From Kosakonia sp. SMBL-WEM22 (GTDB lineage Bacteria > Pseudomonadota > Gammaproteobacteria > Enterobacterales > Enterobacteriaceae), in the NCBI RefSeq assembly GCF_014490785.1, contig NZ_CP051488.1, forward strand, positions 1,116,001 through 1,180,000: a stretch of DNA of 64,000 bases, given 5' to 3'. The translations under genes and the position numbers were made by a program. Shown one piece after another: positions 61,148-64,000 of this stretch (the stretch's first letter is position 1; every line of letters begins with the position of its first letter). Under the pieces are notes generated by a model. It was not told where the DNA came from, ran no database searches, and saw only the letters and a list, made by a program, of their open reading frames with translations.

Positions 61148-61163
61148 TTTGCAGAGAGCAGAA

Positions 61164-62045
61164 TCAGAAGTTGTAACCGACCACCAGGTAGCCACCCCAG
61201 CCGGTAGTGCGGGCGCTGAAATCGCCCGCGCCGTAGTTCAGGATCGCATCATCTTTGGTCTGGCCGCCGTTGTGCCAGTAACGGGCGACTACGGAGTAGT
61301 GCCAGTGATCGTAGCTCAGCGCGAGGATGTGGCTTGAGGCGATCGAGTTGCTGGTACGCTGCTGCTGGCCATTGTTGTAGTAGCGGCGATTGCCGAGATC
61401 GGAGCCCCAGTCAAAGTTGGTAAAGCCGATATAGCTCAGCTGGCCGCCCCACAGTGGGGTGATCGGCACAAAGTATTTCACTTTGAAACGGTAGCCGTCC
61501 CACTCGTTTTCGTTCTCTGCGCCATAGTTCTGCCACTGGTATTTTGCGTAGACGTTCAGCGAGAGGCTCATCGGCAGGCCGGTGTCGATATCGGTGCCAA
61601 GACCCATGTACCAGGTGCTCTGACGACCGCCAGCGTTGCGCCCCATATCGTAAATGTAGTTGTTGGCGAAGTACCACTCTTTGAATGGTCCGAAGCTCAG
61701 ATCGGTGTTGGTCAGCTTATCAATGGAGAAGCGCGGTTCGATCTCCATAAACAGCGGCGAGCCGTGGTTCCAGATCCCTTTCGCGCCGGAGTTACCGCCG
61801 AAGAAGACCGGCGCATCCAGGTAGCCGTAGAAGTCGAACCAATCTTTCTTGGCGAAGGCTTCATATTCCAGATAGGTATCGTTACGCGGAATAGCCCCGA
61901 AGCGGGTGTGGTAGCTGCCTACCACGTTCACGCTCTGATGCCACCAGTCGGAGACAAATTCAGATTTGCTGGTTTCCTCTGCGCTGGCAGAGAAAGATGC
62001 GGTAAGCGCCAGTGCGGCACCGGCTGCGAGGAGAGTTTTTTTCAT
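61164..62045 (-). CDS. tsx: Tsx, nucleoside-specific outer-membrane channel
   Basis: A 293-residue monomeric beta-barrel for nucleoside uptake, also a receptor for phage T6 and colicin K in E. coli. Signal peptide KKTLLAAGAALALTASFSASA; then SDWWHQSVNVVGSYHTRFG, YAPVFFGGNS-like DAPVFFGGNSGAKGIWNHGS and FKEWYFANNYIYDMGRN; the C-terminal strand GWGGYLVVGYNF ends in Phe. An ATG pair at 62048/62045; the second gives the family N terminus. It marks the return of the E. coli gene order. Confidence 0.96.
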   Translation of the reverse strand: MKKTLLAAGAALALTASFSASAEETSKSEFVSDWWHQSVNVVGSYHTRFGAIPRNDTYLEYEAFAKKDWFDFYGYLDAPVFFGGNSGAKGIWNHGSPLFMEIEPRFSIDKLTNTDLSFGPFKEWYFANNYIYDMGRNAGGRQSTWYMGLGTDIDTGLPMSLSLNVYAKYQWQNYGAENENEWDGYRFKVKYFVPITPLWGGQLSYIGFTNFDWGSDLGNRRYYNNGQQQRTSNSIASSHILALSYDHWHYSVVARYWHNGGQTKDDAILNYGAGDFSARTTGWGGYLVVGYNF

Positions 62046-62336
62046 CATTACGCCACTGATTAAGATCCCAGACGGGAGTGAAAGTAAGCACGCATTAAAT
62101 TGCTAAATGTTTCATATTTCTGCGCGCCTATTATAAGTATCCGCGCTCACAAAAATATGTGGTGTTTCACATTATTGACATATACGTAATCGATTGCGTT
62201 CACGTTTGCGTGGTTTGAACGGCGGCGATTGTACTGGCATTTATTGATAATGCCAATTTATGAGTATCAGGAATAAAAAGTGACTGAAAAGCGCAGGCGT
62301 GAAAGAGCGGGCGAGTGGCCCGCCCGCAGAAGGGGG
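62046..62336 (-). promoter_or_regulatory. tsx promoter region and tsx-yajI spacer
   Basis: AT-rich spacer with no gene. On the minus strand TGTGA motifs occur near 62139-62173 (AATGTGAAACACC and TTTTTGTGAGCG), resembling CRP half-sites, and AACGCAATCGATTACG nearby resembles CytR-type repeats. CRP/CytR control of tsx is known in E. coli; site calls here are tentative. Confidence 0.4.
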
Positions 62337-62879
62337 TTACTGAACGTTAGCTGGCTGGATATCGTGAATACGCACAAAGCCGAGTTGCTCAGGCGAAATG
62401 CCATCAAGCTGCAAAGGAATATCGACATCGCTCGGTGCCAGCGTGCTGGCCGGAGCGTTGATCAGCTGATTCTGCACATTCACTTCCTGATAGCTCTCGG
62501 TAGTACCCTGGAGTTGGCCATACTCAATGGTGCCGCTAAAAGCGGGCAGCGGATCGTTGGACTGGCCTTGAATGTGCAGCACAACGCGTGTTCCGGCGGC
62601 GTTTGGTGCCATATCTTTCAGCGACATACGCAGTGTGCCAATCTGGCTTTTCAGTAACGCAGGCGTATTGGCACCGGGCAGCAGGTAGGCGCCGCTGCCG
62701 GATTTGGCGTTAAGGCTGTTTTGCTGTGTAATTTTAACCGTCTCCTGATTCAGCTTGCTCATCTCTTTATTGAGCGTGCTGACGCTTTGGTGGAGCTGGC
62801 GGACTTCGCTTTGCGGCGCGCAGGCGCTGAGGGTGAAAAGGCTTCCCAGCAACAGTGTTCTTAGGTAACGTCTTGTCAT
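62337..62879 (-). CDS. yajI: YajI, lipoprotein (DUF3251)
   Basis: A 180-residue lipoprotein: signal peptide RTLLLGSLFTLSAC with lipobox LSAC, then a short coiled coil (VRQLHQSVSTLNKEMSKLNQ) and a beta domain (GTRVVLHIQGQSNDPLPAFS; VDIPLQLDGISPEQLGFVRI). It matches E. coli YajI (179). Start is ATG 62879; the frame extends 21 residues upstream without support. Function unknown. Confidence 0.92.
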   Translation of the reverse strand: MTRRYLRTLLLGSLFTLSACAPQSEVRQLHQSVSTLNKEMSKLNQETVKITQQNSLNAKSGSGAYLLPGANTPALLKSQIGTLRMSLKDMAPNAAGTRVVLHIQGQSNDPLPAFSGTIEYGQLQGTTESYQEVNVQNQLINAPASTLAPSDVDIPLQLDGISPEQLGFVRIHDIQPANVQ

Positions 62880-63033
62880 TGCGTCTGTTTCCTTGAAGGG
62901 GAGGATCGCTGTAATGGTAGATCGCAACCGCGGCCTTGCCATCGATCCATTGTCTCAAAAAAGGGTCTGCCTTTGTTGTCATGCCACTTCAGGTTAAAAT
63001 AGATTTCAGTCAACTCTCACGTCAGGACCCCGT

Positions 63034-63483
63034 ATGCATTGCCCATTCTGTTTCGCCGTGGACACCAAAGTCATCGATTCCCGTCTGGTGGGAGAAGGTT
63101 CATCTGTTCGCCGCCGCCGGCAGTGTCTGGTTTGCAATGAGCGTTTCACCACCTTCGAAGTGGCAGAGCTTGTGATGCCGCGCGTGGTGAAAAGCAATGA
63201 TGTGCGTGAACCGTTTAATGAAGAGAAGCTGCGCAGCGGCATGTTGAAAGCGCTGGAGAAGCGCCCGGTCAGCGCCGATGACGTAGAAATGGCGCTAAAC
63301 AATATTAAATCGCAACTTCGCGCAACCGGCGAACGCGAAGTGCCGAGTAAGATGATCGGCAATCTGGTGATGGAGCAGTTGAAAAAGCTCGATAAAGTGG
63401 CCTATGTGCGCTTTGCCTCCGTCTACCGCAGCTTCGAGGATATCCGCGAATTTGGCGAAGAGATCGCCCGTCTACAGGACTGA
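63034..63483 (+). CDS. nrdR: NrdR, ribonucleotide reductase repressor
   Basis: A 149-residue repressor of the nrd operons. Zinc ribbon with C3, C6, C31 and C34 (HCPFC...CLVCNERF), then the ATP-cone domain (VVKSNDVREPFNEEKLRSGM; ALEKRPVSADDVE). Length equals E. coli NrdR. It lies 2 nt before ribD, the conserved nrdR-ribD order. Confidence 0.97.
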   Translation: MHCPFCFAVDTKVIDSRLVGEGSSVRRRRQCLVCNERFTTFEVAELVMPRVVKSNDVREPFNEEKLRSGMLKALEKRPVSADDVEMALNNIKSQLRATGEREVPSKMIGNLVMEQLKKLDKVAYVRFASVYRSFEDIREFGEEIARLQD

Positions 63484-63485
63484 GC

Positions 63486-64000
63486 ATGCAGGATGAAATC
63501 TATATGGCACGCGCGCTGAAACTGGCGCAGCGCGGCCGCTTTACCACCCATCCGAATCCGCGCGTCGGCTGCGTGATCGTTAACGATGGCGAAATCGTCG
63601 GCGAAGGTTTTCACTACCGCGCCGGCGAGCCGCATGCGGAAGTGCATGCTCTGCGTATGGCGGGCGACCGCGCGCACGGCGGCACCGCCTATGTGACGCT
63701 GGAGCCCTGCAGCCATCACGGGCGCACGCCGCCCTGCTGCGATGCGCTTATTGCCGCCGGGGTAACGCGGGTGGTTGCCGCCATGCAGGACCCCAATCCG
63801 CAGGTCGCCGGGCGTGGACTCTATCGTCTGCAGCAGGCCGGGATTGAGGTGAGCCACGGCCTGATGATGAGCGAGGCCGAAGCGCTGAATAAAGGCTTTC
63901 TCAAACGAATGCGCACCGGTTTTCCCTATGTGCAGCTTAAGCTCGGCGCATCGCTGGACGGGCGCACGGCGATGGCGAGCGGCGAAAGCCAGTGGATCAC
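63486..64000 (+). CDS. ribD: RibD, riboflavin deaminase/reductase (5' part; runs off the window)
   Basis: Bifunctional enzyme of riboflavin synthesis. The visible 171 residues hold the complete deaminase domain: HPNPRVGCVIVNDGEIVGEG, the zinc site HAEVHAL with PCSHHGRTPPCC, and the start of the reductase domain (YVQLKLGASLDGRTAMASGE). ATG 63486 follows the nrdR stop directly. Confidence 0.96.
   Translation, partial: MQDEIYMARALKLAQRGRFTTHPNPRVGCVIVNDGEIVGEGFHYRAGEPHAEVHALRMAGDRAHGGTAYVTLEPCSHHGRTPPCCDALIAAGVTRVVAAMQDPNPQVAGRGLYRLQQAGIEVSHGLMMSEAEALNKGFLKRMRTGFPYVQLKLGASLDGRTAMASGESQWI

Noticed and set aside
1..64000. CRISPR arrays, rRNA and tRNA genes
   Set aside because: No regularly spaced direct repeats, no rRNA-like stretches and no tRNA-like T-loop/acceptor patterns were noticed. 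The only repeats are REP/BIME units.

Overview
The window is enterobacterial chromosome. Gene content and order (ampH-sbmA-yaiW-yaiY-yaiZ-ddlA ... iraP-phoA-psiF ... proC-yaiI-aroL-yaiA-aroM-ppnP-rdgC-mak-sbcCD-phoBR-brnQ-proY-malZ ... acpH-queA-tgt-yajC-secDF ... tsx-yajI-nrdR-ribD) follow the E. coli K-12 backbone, and most proteins look like close orthologues. The high GC and the REP/BIME repeats fit an Enterobacter/Kosakonia/Klebsiella-type relative rather than E. coli. I saw no tRNA, rRNA, insertion sequence, integrase or CRISPR array.

Layout. 1-4.5 kb: a 5' fragment of ampH, an isochorismatase-fold hydrolase, the SbmA/YaiW peptide-uptake pair and small yai genes. 4.5-10.1 kb: ddlA, an extensin-like protein and an MFS exporter (both absent from this place in E. 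coli), then iraP and the Pho genes phoA-psiF behind a Pho box. 10.3-11.8 kb: a Rieske/FAD oxidoreductase where E. coli has dgcC. 11.9-17.5 kb: proline and aromatic biosynthesis genes, nucleotide salvage, recombination factor RdgC and fructokinase. 17.5-24.5 kb: a REP-filled gap where araJ would be, then sbcDC divergent from phoBR. 24.9-34.7 kb: brnQ, proY, malZ, an inserted DUF2339/DUF3999 pair and acpH. 34.7-40.3 kb: queA-tgt-yajC-secD-secF.

The accessory core lies between secF and tsx (about 40.4-61.1 kb), replacing yajD. It has four parts: (i) a three-gene phosphorelay (LuxR/RcsB-like regulator, separate Hpt protein, EvgS/BvgS-like hybrid kinase); (ii) a GH18 chitinase and an AA10 lytic polysaccharide monooxygenase, each with a near-identical C-terminal CBM5/12, plus a second LuxR-type regulator whose phospho-acceptor Asp is Gly; (iii) a 13-gene secretion locus with a T2SS-type GspG, GspF, GspE, a lytic transglycosylase, three extra pseudopilins and a prepilin peptidase, but an assembly platform split like type IV/MSHA pili (PilM-, PilN-, PilO- and PilP-like small proteins) and a lipoprotein secretin with few N domains; (iv) a convergent four-gene operon of LolD/MacB-type ATPase, FtsX-type permease, LolA-like periplasmic protein and outer-membrane barrel.

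The simplest reading is a chitin-response island: the relay senses an envelope or chitin signal, the chitinase and LPMO are the cargo, and the hybrid secretion machine exports them. The link between machine and cargo is inferred from adjacency. The ABC/LolA-like/barrel operon may be an independent lipid or lipoprotein trafficking system.
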